Shown here: one piece after another, positions 48,964-59,201 of the stretch
Layout of the letters: every line of letters starts with the position of its first letter
How positions within the stretch are numbered: the stretch's first letter is position 1
NCBI RefSeq assembly: GCF_012848175.1
Contig: NZ_CP051651.1
Span: 2,542,001 to 2,606,000, forward strand
Reading direction: 5' to 3'
Origin: Xanthomonas campestris pv. badrii
GTDB taxonomy: Bacteria > Pseudomonadota > Gammaproteobacteria > Xanthomonadales > Xanthomonadaceae
Length of the DNA stretch: 64,000 nt
Made by a program: the position numbers and the translations under genes
Notes under the pieces: model-generated
The model's input: the letters and a program-made list of their open reading frames with translations, nothing else
Databases searched by the model: none
What the model was told of the DNA's origin: nothing

Positions 48964-49040
48964 TGGTAGCGGGGGCAGGATTTGAACCTGCGACCTTCGG
49001 GTTATGAGCCCGACGAGCTGCCAGACTGCTCCACCCCGCA
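48964..49040 (-). tRNA. initiator tRNA-fMet (CAT)
   Basis: 77-nt cloverleaf with encoded CCA. The anticodon stem has the three consecutive G-C pairs (GGG/CCC) that mark initiators, with loop CTCATAA. Position 1 is U and position 72 is U, a 1-72 mismatch (E. coli has C-A) that keeps the initiator character. It lies upstream of rimP, like metY in E. coli. Confidence 0.96.
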
Positions 49041-49051
49041 GCAGAAGCGGA

Positions 49052-49080
49052 ATTATGAAGAACTTGAGCGGCAATTGCAA
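49052..49080 (-). promoter_or_regulatory. sigma-70 promoter of tRNA-fMet
   Basis: On the minus strand: -35 TTGCAA (49075-49080), 17-bp spacer, -10 CATAAT (49052-49057). The expected start is about 5 nt before the tRNA 5' end. Confidence 0.8.
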
Positions 49081-49246
49081 GCCCTAGTTTTTCATCTATT
49101 GAACACCGTGGTGGCTGTTCAACGTCGCGGCGAATGATAACCGCAATGCAACAAAAACGAAACACTAATCACAACATTCATTCAGTGGGCCGCGTATCGG
49201 CCCGGTACGACGTGCCCGCAGGATGCGCAGGCACGCAACTTACAGC

Positions 49247-50710
49247 TTAGGCCAGGCCCGCAAACGCGCGCTGGCACCACACCATGATCGGATTCCACGC
49301 CACGCCCAGTGCAAGCAAGGCCAGTGCATTGACGCCCAGCACGGTGCCCAGCACGCGATCGTCGTTGGCCGGCAGCGGCTCGCCGACCGGCTCATCGAAG
49401 TACATCACCTTGATGACGCGCAGATAGTAGTACGCGCCGATCACTGCACAGATCACGCCGACCAGGGCCAGCCACAACATGTCGCCACGTACCGCGGCAC
49501 CGAGCACGGCCAGCTTGGTCCAGAAGCCGAGGAACGGTGGAATGCCTGCCAGCGACGCCATGATGCACAGCACCAGGCCGGCCATCCAAGGGTTACGCGC
49601 GTTGAGGCCCTTGAAATCGTCGATGTTCTCGGCCTCGAAGCCATTGCGCGACAGCGCAATGATGGCGCCGAACGAGGCAGTCGACATGATGGTGTAGCTC
49701 ACCGCATAGAACATCGCGGCCGAATAGCCCTCTTCCCCGCCACCGGCTACGCCCATCAGCAGGAAGCCGATGTGGGACACCGTCGAGTAGGCCAACATGC
49801 GCTTGAGGTTGCTCTGCGCAATGGCCATCAGGTTGCCGATCACCAGCGACACTGCCGACAGACCGCCAATCAGCAGATTCCACTCCGGCGACAACGGACC
49901 CATGCCCACTTCAAGCAAGCGGTACGCCATACCGAATGCAGCCAGCTTGGGGGCCGAGCTGATGAACAGCGCGATCGGCGCTGGCGCCCCCTGGTAGACA
50001 TCGGGCAGCCACATATGGAACGGCGCGGCGCCCAGCTTGAAGGCCACGCCGGCGATCATGAAGATGGTGCCGGTCAGCAGCAGCGTGCGCTCGCCCGAGC
50101 CTTCGATGGCATCGTGGATGCCGGCCAGGCTCAAGGTACCGGTGGCGCCGTAGACCAGCGACATGCCGTACAGCAGCAGACCCGACGCCAGCGAACCCAG
50201 CACGAAATACTTCATCGCCGCTTCGGTCGCCAACCCGTTGTCGCGGTTGGATGCAACCAGCGCATACGAACACAGCGCCAGCAACTCCAGACCCAGATAC
50301 ACCATCAACAGGCTGCCGGCCGAGGCCAGCAGCATCATGCCGGCGGTCGCGAACAGCACCAGCACCGGGATCTCGCCCTGATAGAGACTGCGCTCGCGAA
50401 GGTAGGTCCAGCCATAGACCAGACTCAACCCGCTGACGAGCACGATGACGGTCTTCATCACGTCGGCGGCGGTATCACGCACGAACATGCCGCTGAAGAT
50501 CTCGCCCTGCCCGCCTGTTCCGGTCGCCAGCAACGCCAGTACCACGGCCAGGACGGCGACGGAGAACAGGTGGGTCCAGACCTTGTTCCGCTGGCTCACG
50601 AACAGGTCGAGCAACAGCAGGGCAAAGGCGCCGCCGATCAGCACCAGCTCCGGTACGAGCGGAGCCAGGTCAGCGGTGGTCAACGGCGCGAGCGTTGGCG
50701 TGGTCATCAT
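49247..50710 (-). CDS. nuoN: NADH:quinone oxidoreductase subunit N
   Basis: About 487 residues. Start at ATG 50710 or the next ATG; AGGA lies 4-7 nt upstream, and the TTG one codon earlier is less likely. It is a polytopic Mrp-antiporter-like subunit with fourteen or so hydrophobic segments; the conserved Lys/Glu and His positions occur in KLGAAPFHMWLPDVYQGAP and LKRMLAYSTVSHIGFLLMG. It is a proton-pumping membrane arm subunit and the last gene of the nuo operon. Confidence 0.97.
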   Translation of the reverse strand: MMTTPTLAPLTTADLAPLVPELVLIGGAFALLLLDLFVSQRNKVWTHLFSVAVLAVVLALLATGTGGQGEIFSGMFVRDTAADVMKTVIVLVSGLSLVYGWTYLRERSLYQGEIPVLVLFATAGMMLLASAGSLLMVYLGLELLALCSYALVASNRDNGLATEAAMKYFVLGSLASGLLLYGMSLVYGATGTLSLAGIHDAIEGSGERTLLLTGTIFMIAGVAFKLGAAPFHMWLPDVYQGAPAPIALFISSAPKLAAFGMAYRLLEVGMGPLSPEWNLLIGGLSAVSLVIGNLMAIAQSNLKRMLAYSTVSHIGFLLMGVAGGGEEGYSAAMFYAVSYTIMSTASFGAIIALSRNGFEAENIDDFKGLNARNPWMAGLVLCIMASLAGIPPFLGFWTKLAVLGAAVRGDMLWLALVGVICAVIGAYYYLRVIKVMYFDEPVGEPLPANDDRVLGTVLGVNALALLALGVAWNPIMVWCQRAFAGLA

Positions 50711-50742
50711 CAAATCCTGAATTCAAAACGGACGGCAAGCCG

Positions 50743-52245
50743 TTACAGCTTGGTCGCAGCAATCTGGGTCGCCAGCTTGGCGATCGACGGTTCCATCAGA
50801 TCGGTCAGCGGCTTCGGATACAGGCCCAGGGCCAGCACGCCAGCGGCGAACACCCCCAGCACGAAGGCCTCGCGGCCATTGATGTCCTTCAGCTCAGCCA
50901 CATGCGCATTGGCCACTTCGCCGAAGAACACGCGCTTGTACAGCCACAGCGTATAGGCAGCAGTGATCACCAGCGTGGTGGCGGCGGCAAAGGCGACCAA
51001 CGGGTGTTTCTGGAAGCTGGCCAGGATCACCATGAACTCGCCCACGAAACCGCTGGTACCCGGCAAGCCGGCATTGGCCATGAAGAACAGCATGGCGAAG
51101 GTGGCGAACCACGGCATCACGTTGACCACACCGCCGTAATCGGCGATGCGACGAGTGTGCATGCGGTCATACAGCACGCCAATGCAGGAGAACATCGCGC
51201 CGGAGACGAAACCGTGCGAGATCATCTGCACCATCGCGCCCTGCAGGCCCAGGCGGGCAGCATCGGTGCTGCCGTAGTCGCGCACCAGGGTGAAGGCGAT
51301 GAAGGTGCCCAGGGTGACGAAACCCATGTGCGCGATGGACGAATAGGCCACCAGCTTCTTCATGTCGTCCTGGACCAACGCCACCAGGCCCACGTAGATC
51401 ACCGCGATCAGCGAGAGCGTAATCACCAGCCAGGCGAACTCATGGCTGGCATCCGGCACGATCGGCAGGTTGAAGCGCAGGAAGCCGTAGCCACCGATCT
51501 TCAGCGCGATCGCGGCCAGGATCACCGAACCGGCGGTCGGCGCTTCCACGTGCGCGTCCGGCAGCCAGGTGTGCACCGGGAACATCGGCACCTTGACCGC
51601 GAAGGCGATCAGGAACGCGAAGAAGATCCAGGTCTGTTCCTTGGCGGTCAGTTGCAGCGCGTACAGGTCGGCCAGCTGGAAGCTGCCACCCTTCAGGTAC
51701 AGGTAGACCAGACCCACCAGCATCAGCACCGAGCCGAGGAAGGTGTAGAGGAAGAACTTCATCGCCGCGTAGATACGCCGCGGGCCACCCCAGACGCCGA
51801 TGATCAGGAACATCGGAATCAGCATGGCTTCGAAGAACACGTAGAACAGCATCGCGTCGGTGGCAGCGAAGATACCGACAGTGACGCCTTCCAGAATCAG
51901 AAACGCAGCCACGTACTGATTGACGCGCTTGTCGATCGAACGCCAGGCGCCGATCAACGCCAGCACCGTCACCAGCGTGGTCAGCACGATCAAGGCGACC
52001 GCGATGCCGTCCACGCCCAGGTTGTAGCCGATGTTGTAGGCCGGAATCCAGGCATGCAGTTCGATGAACTGCATCGCGTCATTGGCCGTGTCGTAGCCCA
52101 GCAGCGGCAGACTCAGCACAAAGGTCGCCACCGCCACTGCCAGCGATGCCCAGCGGGCAGTCTCGGCGTTGCGCAACGCAAGGATCAGGGCGCCACCGAT
52201 AATCGGCAGCCAGATCAAGATAGACAGTAAAGGCCAGTTCGACAC
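50743..52245 (-). CDS. nuoM: NADH:quinone oxidoreductase subunit M
   Basis: 500 residues starting MSNWPLLSILIWLPIIGG. Antiporter-like membrane subunit with the conserved VKVPMFPVHTWLPDAHVEAPT and KKLVAYSSIAHMGFV segments. Proton channel of the complex I membrane arm. It is separated from nuoL by 20 nt and from nuoN by about 32 nt. Confidence 0.98.
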   Translation of the reverse strand: MSNWPLLSILIWLPIIGGALILALRNAETARWASLAVAVATFVLSLPLLGYDTANDAMQFIELHAWIPAYNIGYNLGVDGIAVALIVLTTLVTVLALIGAWRSIDKRVNQYVAAFLILEGVTVGIFAATDAMLFYVFFEAMLIPMFLIIGVWGGPRRIYAAMKFFLYTFLGSVLMLVGLVYLYLKGGSFQLADLYALQLTAKEQTWIFFAFLIAFAVKVPMFPVHTWLPDAHVEAPTAGSVILAAIALKIGGYGFLRFNLPIVPDASHEFAWLVITLSLIAVIYVGLVALVQDDMKKLVAYSSIAHMGFVTLGTFIAFTLVRDYGSTDAARLGLQGAMVQMISHGFVSGAMFSCIGVLYDRMHTRRIADYGGVVNVMPWFATFAMLFFMANAGLPGTSGFVGEFMVILASFQKHPLVAFAAATTLVITAAYTLWLYKRVFFGEVANAHVAELKDINGREAFVLGVFAAGVLALGLYPKPLTDLMEPSIAKLATQIAATKL

Positions 52246-52265
52246 GTTTTCTTATTCCGTACAGG

Positions 52266-54410
52266 TCAACGCCAGAAATGCATCAGTACCGCCAACAAGG
52301 CGATCAAACCGATGATCATTGCGAAGGCGTAGTGATAGAGGAAACCGGATTGCGTGCGACGCAGCAGATTTGCAGCCAGGTCGATCAGTCGGGCAGAACC
52401 ATTGACGACCGCACCGTCGACCACATGGGTATCGACTGCACGTGACGCCTTGCCAAGGACGACGCCGCCACCGGCGAAGCCATTGATCCACAGCTTGTCG
52501 AAGCCGTACTTGTTTTCCAGCAGCCACACGATCGGCGCGAACGCCTTGCGCGACTTGGTGGCCAGCTCCGGCTTCCACAGGTAGAACAGCGCGGCGAGCA
52601 GCAGACCGGCGACGGTCAGGAAGAACGGTGCTGCCATCATGCCGTGCAAGGCAAACGCGACCGGGCCGTGGAACTCTTCGGCCAGGGCGCCGACGGTATC
52701 GCGCGCCGGGTCGTAGAAATCGACGATGCCGGTGAAGAACGAGACCGCCTGGCCCTGCAGCGCATGCGCGGCGTGGTGGCCCTGCCAGTCGGTACCGAAC
52801 AGCATCGGGCCGATGGTGAAGAAGCCGATCGCCACAGACGGGATCGCCAGCAGGATCAACGGCAGCGTCACAACCCACTTGGACTCATGCGGCTCGTGCG
52901 CACCGTGGTGGCCATGGCCATGATCGTCGTGGCCATGCGCATCGTGCGAGTGAACCTGCGCTTCGGCATCGGTATGCGCACTGTCGTGATGCGCATGCGC
53001 GTCGTGCGCACGGGCGTCGCGGAAGCGCTCCTTGCCGTGGAAGGTCAGGAACAGCAGACGGAAGCTGTAGAAGCTGGTCACCAATACGCCGCCAAGCACC
53101 GCCCAGTAGCCATAGGTTGCGACCCAGCCATGCGACTCATGCGCGTGGTGCGCAGCGGCTTCGATGATGGTGTCCTTCGAGTAGAACCCGGAGAAGAACG
53201 GCGTACCGACCAGGGCCAGCGTACCGATCACGCTGGTCCAGTAGGTCACCTTCATGTACTTGCGCAAACCGCCCATCTTGCGCATGTCCTGCTCGTGGTG
53301 CATGCCGATGATGACCGAGCCGGCCGCCAGGAACAGCAGCGCCTTGAAGAAGGCGTGGGTCATCAGATGGAACACTGCCGCCGAATACGCCGACACGCCC
53401 AGCGCCACGGTCATGTAGCCCAGCTGCGACAGCGTGGAATACGCGACCACGCGCTTGATGTCGTTCTGCACGATGCCGATCAGGCCGGTGAAGAAGGCCG
53501 TGGTCGCGCCGATGAACAGGATGAAGTTCAGCGCGGTCTCCGACAGCTCGAACAGCGGCGACATGCGCGCCACCATGAAGATGCCGGCAGTGACCATGGT
53601 TGCGGCGTGGATCAGCGCCGAGATCGGGGTCGGGCCTTCCATCGAGTCCGGCAGCCACACGTGCAGCGGCACCTGCGCCGACTTGCCCATCGCACCGATG
53701 AACAGGCAGATACAGATCAGCGTCATCACGCTCCATTCGTGGCCAGCGAGCAACTGCACCTTGGCGCCAGCCATGGTGGTCGCGTTGGCGAACACGGTGG
53801 AGTAATCCAGCGAACCGAACCACAGCAGCACACCGGCAATGCCGAGGATGAAGCCGAAGTCGCCGACACGGTTGACCAGGAACGCCTTCATGTTGGCGAA
53901 CACCGCGGTCGGACGCTTGAACCAGAAACCGATCAACAGGTAGGACACCAGGCCCACCGCTTCCCAGCCGAAGAACAGCTGCAGGAAGTTGTTGCTCATC
54001 ACCAGCGTCAGCATTGAGAAGGTGAACAACGAGATGTAGCTGAAGAAGCGCTGGTAGCCCGGATCTTCTTCCATGTAGCCGATGGTGTAGATATGCACCA
54101 GCAGCGACACGAAGGTCACCACGACCATCATCATCGCGGTCAGGCGATCAACCATGAAACCGACATGTGCCGAGTAGTTGCCGACGTCGAAGAAGGTGTA
54201 GAGGTTCTGGTTGAACGGGCTGGCGCCCTGCTCCACCAGTTGGTACAGCGTCAGGCACGACAGTACGCAGCTGACCGCAACACCAAGGATGGTGACGTAC
54301 TGTGCGCCCTTGCGCCCCACCTGACGACCGAACAGGCCGGCGATGATGCTGCCGACCAGCGGTGCGAGCACCACTGCGATCAGCAGACTCTTGGAGAGAG
54401 TGATTTCCAT
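52266..54410 (-). CDS. nuoL: NADH:quinone oxidoreductase subunit L with His-rich loop
   Basis: 714 residues. The conserved core includes YMEEDPGYQRFF, GKSAQVPLHVWLPDSMEGPTP, KRVVAYSTLSQLGYM and the long C-terminal lateral helix. Between about residues 464 and 510 there is a His/Asp/Ala-rich insertion with 15 His, in a loop after GKERFRD. This makes NuoL about 100 residues longer than the E. coli protein. Distal proton-pumping subunit. Confidence 0.98.
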   Translation of the reverse strand: MEITLSKSLLIAVVLAPLVGSIIAGLFGRQVGRKGAQYVTILGVAVSCVLSCLTLYQLVEQGASPFNQNLYTFFDVGNYSAHVGFMVDRLTAMMMVVVTFVSLLVHIYTIGYMEEDPGYQRFFSYISLFTFSMLTLVMSNNFLQLFFGWEAVGLVSYLLIGFWFKRPTAVFANMKAFLVNRVGDFGFILGIAGVLLWFGSLDYSTVFANATTMAGAKVQLLAGHEWSVMTLICICLFIGAMGKSAQVPLHVWLPDSMEGPTPISALIHAATMVTAGIFMVARMSPLFELSETALNFILFIGATTAFFTGLIGIVQNDIKRVVAYSTLSQLGYMTVALGVSAYSAAVFHLMTHAFFKALLFLAAGSVIIGMHHEQDMRKMGGLRKYMKVTYWTSVIGTLALVGTPFFSGFYSKDTIIEAAAHHAHESHGWVATYGYWAVLGGVLVTSFYSFRLLFLTFHGKERFRDARAHDAHAHHDSAHTDAEAQVHSHDAHGHDDHGHGHHGAHEPHESKWVVTLPLILLAIPSVAIGFFTIGPMLFGTDWQGHHAAHALQGQAVSFFTGIVDFYDPARDTVGALAEEFHGPVAFALHGMMAAPFFLTVAGLLLAALFYLWKPELATKSRKAFAPIVWLLENKYGFDKLWINGFAGGGVVLGKASRAVDTHVVDGAVVNGSARLIDLAANLLRRTQSGFLYHYAFAMIIGLIALLAVLMHFWR

Positions 54411-54417
54411 CTACGGG

Positions 54418-54723
54418 TCAGCCCTTCAACGTGTCGACTTCGGCCACATTGATCGTGCGGCGCGTACGGAACAGAGTCACCAGGATCGCAAGACCGATGG
54501 CGGCCTCCGCGGCGGCAACGGTCAGGATGAAGAACACGAACAACTGACCGGCGGTGTCGCCAAGCTCGCGCGAAAACGCAATGAAGTTGACGTTGACCGA
54601 CAGCAGCATCAACTCGATCGACATCAGCAACACGATGACGTTCTTGCGGTTGAGGAAGATGCCGGCCAGGGAGATGCAGAACAGCACCGCGCCCAGTCCA
54701 AGCAGGTGGCCCAAGGTAATCAA
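54418..54723 (-). CDS. nuoK: NADH:quinone oxidoreductase subunit K
   Basis: 101 residues from a TTG at 54723 that overlaps the nuoJ stop (TTGA), with GGAGG seven bases upstream. It has three transmembrane helices, with the conserved Glu in [19 protein letters not shown] and [11 protein letters not shown]. It is a small membrane-arm proton-path subunit (MnhC-like). Confidence 0.97.
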
Positions 54724-55382
54724 GACTTTGCCTCCTGTCCGTCGACCGCATCCGGTTGCGGCGCGACCTGTACCGGCGTTTCAACCGCCATTTTGACCAT
54801 GCGCAGGCGATCGCCAGCCTTGACCCGCGATTGCTCGGATGCATTCTGCATCTTGACGCCGGTGCGCTTGCGCAGGGTGAGCATCACCGCCGCCACCACC
54901 GCCACGGTCAGGATCACTGCCGCAAATTCGAACGGCAGCAGGAACTCGGTGTACAGGCTCTTTGCCAGCCAGGTCAGGTTGGAACTGTCGGCGGCCTGCG
55001 CCGCCGCGTTGTCGGCCGGGAACGGCGTGGTGCTGCGCGCCTTCACGCCGATCAGGGTGACCATCTGCGCCAGCATCGCCACGGCGACGATGACGCCGAC
55101 CGGCATGTACTTGACCCAGCCCTCGCGCAGGCGACTGGTGTCGATGTCAAGCATCATCACCACGAACAGGAACAGCACCATCACCGCGCCGACGTAGACC
55201 AGCACCAGCGTGACGCCAAGGAACTCGGCACCCACCAGCAACCAGATGCAGGCCATCGAGAAGAAGGTGAGGATCAGGCACAACACGGCGTACACCGGGT
55301 TGCGCACGCTGATCACCGCGCCGGCGGAAACGACCGCGATGGCGGAGAAGGCGTAGAAAGCAATAGAGACCCAGTCCATCAT
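54720..55382 (-). CDS. nuoJ: NADH:quinone oxidoreductase subunit J
   Basis: About 220 residues from ATG 55382, or 55379, which has better spacing from GAGG. It has five transmembrane segments and the NuoJ signature [30 protein letters not shown] polar tail of about 50 residues extends beyond the last helix. The longer ORF upstream is shadow of nuoI. It starts 5 nt after nuoI. Confidence 0.97.
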
Positions 55383-55386
55383 GACC

Positions 55387-55875
55387 TCAACGGAAGGCGG
55401 CATCGGCAGCGCGACGCTCGGCGATCTCGGCTTCAAGCCGGTCTCCGATCGCCAGCAACTGCGGCTTGTTGACAATGTTCTCGCCACGCTTCTCGAAGTG
55501 GTACTCGAGGATGTGCGTCTCGACGATCGAGTCCACCGGGCAGCTTTCTTCGCAGAAGCCGCAGAAGATGCACTTGAACAGGTCGATGTCGTAGCGCGTG
55601 GTGCGGCGGGTGCCGTCTTCGCGCTTGGCCGAGTCGATGGTGATCGCCAGTGCCGGGCAGACCGCTTCGCACAGCTTGCAGGCGATGCAGCGCTCTTCGC
55701 CGTTGGGGTAACGACGCAGGGCGTGCAAGCCACGGAAACGCGGCGACTGCGGGAACTTCTCCATCGGGTACAGCACGGTGTACTTGGGCTTGAACGTGTA
55801 TTTCAACGTCAGCCACAAACCGCCGAGCAATTCGAGCAGCAGCAGGCTCTTGAAATAATGGGTGATCTTGTTCAT
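55387..55875 (-). CDS. nuoI: NADH:quinone oxidoreductase subunit I (2x 4Fe-4S)
   Basis: 162 residues with two ferredoxin-type 4Fe-4S motifs, [12 protein letters not shown] and [12 protein letters not shown], binding clusters N6a and N6b. Peripheral-arm subunit carrying electrons from NuoG to NuoB. It follows nuoH by 3 nt. Confidence 0.98.
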   Translation of the reverse strand: MNKITHYFKSLLLLELLGGLWLTLKYTFKPKYTVLYPMEKFPQSPRFRGLHALRRYPNGEERCIACKLCEAVCPALAITIDSAKREDGTRRTTRYDIDLFKCIFCGFCEESCPVDSIVETHILEYHFEKRGENIVNKPQLLAIGDRLEAEIAERRAADAAFR

Positions 55876-55878
55876 CGG

Positions 55879-56970
55879 TTACACGCCCTTCTGGATCACG
55901 CCGTAAAACACCATCAATGCCGTCACTGCAATCCACACGATCGTGAGCGGAATGAACACCTTCCAGCCCAGACGCATGATCTGGTCGTAGCGGTAGCGCG
56001 GGAAGCTGGCGCGGAACCAGATGTAGGCGCTGGCAAAGAAGAACACCTTCATCAGCAGCCACGGCCAACCGCCCTTCCACAGCCAGTCGATCCACGGCGA
56101 GACATCCGCAGTGACCCAGCCCTGGATCGGGCTCAACCAACCGCCGAGGAAGAAGATCGAGATCAGGAAGCTGACCAGGATCATGTTGGCGTATTCGGCC
56201 AGGAAGAACAGCGCGAAGGCGCCGCCTGAGTATTCCACCATGTGGCCGGCGACGATTTCCGATTCGCCTTCCACCACGTCGAACGGCGCGCGGTTGGTCT
56301 CGGCGACGCCGGACACCCAGTACACGATGAACAACGGGAACAGCGGAATCAGGAACCAATCGAGGAATCCGGAGTTGCCTGCCTGCGCGAACACGATCTG
56401 GCTGAGGTTGACGCTGCCGGAGGCGATCATCACGCCGACCAGCGCAAAGCCCATCGCGATTTCGTAGCTGACCACCTGCGCGGCCGAGCGCATCGCACCC
56501 AGGAAGGCGTACTTGGAGTTGGATGCCCAGCCCGCCAGGATGATGCCGTACACGCCCAGCGAGGTCATCGCCAGCAGATACAGCAGGCCGACGTTGGCAT
56601 TGGACAACACCAGCTGCGCATCGAACGGCACCACCGACCAGGCGGCGAACGCCGGCGCCAGCGTCAGCAGCGGCGCGATGACGAACATCGCCTTGTGCGA
56701 GCTGGCCGGCTGCAGGATTTCCTTGAACAGCAGCTTGAAGACGTCGGCGAAGGCCTGGAAGATGCCCATGCCCACGTACATGGGCCCGTGGCGCACATGC
56801 ATCCAGCCGATCAGCTTGCGCTCCCACACCACGTAGAAGGCCACCGCCACGATCACCGGCACGGCAATCAGCAGGATCTTCAGCACGGCCCAGAGCACCA
56901 CGCCTCCGTCGCCCAGCCCGAGAAACCACTGGTGCAGGGGGTCGACCACGTTCAACAGCAATTCGTTCAT
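55879..56970 (-). CDS. nuoH: NADH:quinone oxidoreductase subunit H
   Basis: 363 residues, eight or so transmembrane helices. The conserved quinone-site loops are [18 protein letters not shown] and [27 protein letters not shown], and [19 protein letters not shown] lies near the end. It couples quinone reduction to the membrane arm. Its start overlaps the nuoG stop (four bases). Confidence 0.98.
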   Translation of the reverse strand: MNELLLNVVDPLHQWFLGLGDGGVVLWAVLKILLIAVPVIVAVAFYVVWERKLIGWMHVRHGPMYVGMGIFQAFADVFKLLFKEILQPASSHKAMFVIAPLLTLAPAFAAWSVVPFDAQLVLSNANVGLLYLLAMTSLGVYGIILAGWASNSKYAFLGAMRSAAQVVSYEIAMGFALVGVMIASGSVNLSQIVFAQAGNSGFLDWFLIPLFPLFIVYWVSGVAETNRAPFDVVEGESEIVAGHMVEYSGGAFALFFLAEYANMILVSFLISIFFLGGWLSPIQGWVTADVSPWIDWLWKGGWPWLLMKVFFFASAYIWFRASFPRYRYDQIMRLGWKVFIPLTIVWIAVTALMVFYGVIQKGV

Positions 56971-59201
56971 GCAGCCACCACCGTTACGCGACCGGCACCG
57001 AGCGGCGCGGTTGCGCCATGGCCGGACTCAATCCACACCGTGCCCGGTGCAACGCGCTTGTCCAGCACCACCGGCAACGTCGCCTTGCCCGCGTCGGTAC
57101 CAACCTTGACCATCTGCCCTTCGCCGACCTGCAACTGCGCGGCCTGTTCCGGATGCATCGCCACGCACGGGGCGATGTTGAGCGGGTGCGATTGCAACGC
57201 GGTAGCGCGGCGCACGACGGCATCGGTGCGATAAATCGCCGCGGTTGCCGCCACTTCCAGACCTGTGCCGGAAACAGCTGGCTGCGCCGAAGCGACCGGG
57301 CTCACCGTGCGGTTCTGCATGCCGGCACGCAGGCCGACCAGATCGATGAATTCGAAACCGGCCAGGCCCAGCTCACCGCCGAGCGCGCGCAGTACACGCC
57401 AACCCTCGCGCGCTTCGACCGGCAGGCGGCCTGCGGCACGTGCGGTCTGCACGCGGCCGTCGAGATTGGTCAGCGAGGCATCGATTTCCGGCAATGCGCC
57501 GATCGGCAGAATCACGTCCGCCACATCGCGCGTGGACGCACAGGCGAACTGACTGAAGGCAACGACCTTGGCACCGGCCAGCGCGCTGCGGGCAGCGGCG
57601 GCGTCGGCAAAATCCAGGCCCGGCTCGATGCCGTACAACACGTAGGCCTGACGCGGTTGCGCCAGCATGCCGGCCACATCGCGTGCGGTCGGCAGCACTC
57701 CTTGCGACACCAGGCCCACGGCGTTGGCACCCTGCGGGATGCGGCACAGCGAGGCGCCGGTTGCAGTAGCGAATTCACGTGCAGCTGCACGCAGCGCCGC
57801 AGCCTGCGGATGATTTTCGGCCAATGCGCCGACCACGATCACCGCGCGTGTCGCACCCTTGACGGCGTCACGCAGGGTGGCGTCGTCGAGCGCAGCTGCC
57901 AGCTGCGACGGCGCGACCACGGTGCGGCTGGCCTGGGTGAAGGCGAAATCGAAATCGACCGGATTGACCGAATGGATCTGCGTGCGGTTCTGGATATGCG
58001 CCTTGCGCAGGCGTGCATGCAGCAATGGCAGCTCATGCCGCACATTGCTGCCGAACAACACGACTACGTCGGCCTGCTCGATCTCGGCCAGCGGCGTTGC
58101 AAACGGCTCGGCCACCGCCGCGTCGGAGAAGTCGCGGTTCAGCAGACGGTGATCCAGATTGCCGCTGCCCAGCCCTTCGGCCAGACGGGCAAGCAATGCG
58201 CCCTCCTCGTTCGAGGTGGACGGATGCACCAGCATGCCCAGCTGATCGCCGGCGTTGTCGCGCAGGATCTGGGTCGCGGCAGCCAGACCTTCGGCCCAGC
58301 TCACCTCGGTCCACTGCCCGTTGATCTTCTTCAGCGGCTTGACCGCACGGTCTTCCGAATACAACCCTTGATGCGAGTAACGATCGCGATCGGACAGCCA
58401 GCATTCGTTGACCGCCTCGTTCTCGCGCGGCACGGCGCGCAGCACTTCGCCGCGACGCACATGCAGGAACAGGTTCGAGCCCATCGCATCGTGGTAACCC
58501 AGCGATTCGCGCGCCATCAGTTCCCATGGACGCGCACGGAACTGGAACACCTTGTTGGTCAGCGCGCCCACCGGGCACACGTCGATGACGTTGCCGGAAA
58601 TTTCGGTGGTCAGCGGCTTGCCGTCGTAGGTGCCGATCTGCAGGTTCTCGCCGCGATACATGCCGCCCAGCTCGTAGGTACCGGCAATGTCTGCAGTGAA
58701 ACGCACGCAGCGGGTGCACTGGATGCAGCGGGTCATCTCGGTGGCGACCAGCGGCCCGATATCCTCGTCCGGCACCACGCGCTTGCGCTCGTTGAAGCGG
58801 CTCACCGAGCGACCGTAGCCGAGCGAGACGTCCTGCAGCTCGCACTCGCCGCCCTGATCGCAGATCGGGCAATCCAGCGGGTGATTGATCAGCAGGAATT
58901 CCATCACGCTGCGCTGGTACTTCAGCGCCTTTTCGCTACGCGTGGTGACCTTCATGCCATCCATCACCGGCGTTGCGCAGGCAGGAGACGGCTTGGGAGA
59001 CTTTTCGACATCGACCAGGCACATGCGGCAGTTGGCAGCGATCGGCAGCTTTTCGTGGTAACAGAAGCGCGGGATCGGAATGCCGGCCTTGTCGGCGGCC
59101 TGGATGATCATCGAGCCCTTCGGTACGACCAGGCTCTGGCCGTCGATCTCGACGGTGACGTGATCCGGCGGCACGTTCGGGTTCATTGGTTGGGCGCTCA
59201 T
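56967..59201 (-). CDS. nuoG: NADH:quinone oxidoreductase subunit G
   Basis: 744 residues from ATG 59201, overlapping the nuoF stop (ATGA). An N-terminal 2Fe-2S ferredoxin domain ([20 protein letters not shown]), a His/Cys-liganded 4Fe-4S ([17 protein letters not shown]), a further 4Fe-4S ([10 protein letters not shown]) and a molybdopterin-oxidoreductase-like C-terminal domain are present. It carries electrons along the peripheral arm. Confidence 0.98.
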   Translation of the reverse strand: MSAQPMNPNVPPDHVTVEIDGQSLVVPKGSMIIQAADKAGIPIPRFCYHEKLPIAANCRMCLVDVEKSPKPSPACATPVMDGMKVTTRSEKALKYQRSVMEFLLINHPLDCPICDQGGECELQDVSLGYGRSVSRFNERKRVVPDEDIGPLVATEMTRCIQCTRCVRFTADIAGTYELGGMYRGENLQIGTYDGKPLTTEISGNVIDVCPVGALTNKVFQFRARPWELMARESLGYHDAMGSNLFLHVRRGEVLRAVPRENEAVNECWLSDRDRYSHQGLYSEDRAVKPLKKINGQWTEVSWAEGLAAATQILRDNAGDQLGMLVHPSTSNEEGALLARLAEGLGSGNLDHRLLNRDFSDAAVAEPFATPLAEIEQADVVVLFGSNVRHELPLLHARLRKAHIQNRTQIHSVNPVDFDFAFTQASRTVVAPSQLAAALDDATLRDAVKGATRAVIVVGALAENHPQAAALRAAAREFATATGASLCRIPQGANAVGLVSQGVLPTARDVAGMLAQPRQAYVLYGIEPGLDFADAAAARSALAGAKVVAFSQFACASTRDVADVILPIGALPEIDASLTNLDGRVQTARAAGRLPVEAREGWRVLRALGGELGLAGFEFIDLVGLRAGMQNRTVSPVASAQPAVSGTGLEVAATAAIYRTDAVVRRATALQSHPLNIAPCVAMHPEQAAQLQVGEGQMVKVGTDAGKATLPVVLDKRVAPGTVWIESGHGATAPLGAGRVTVVAA

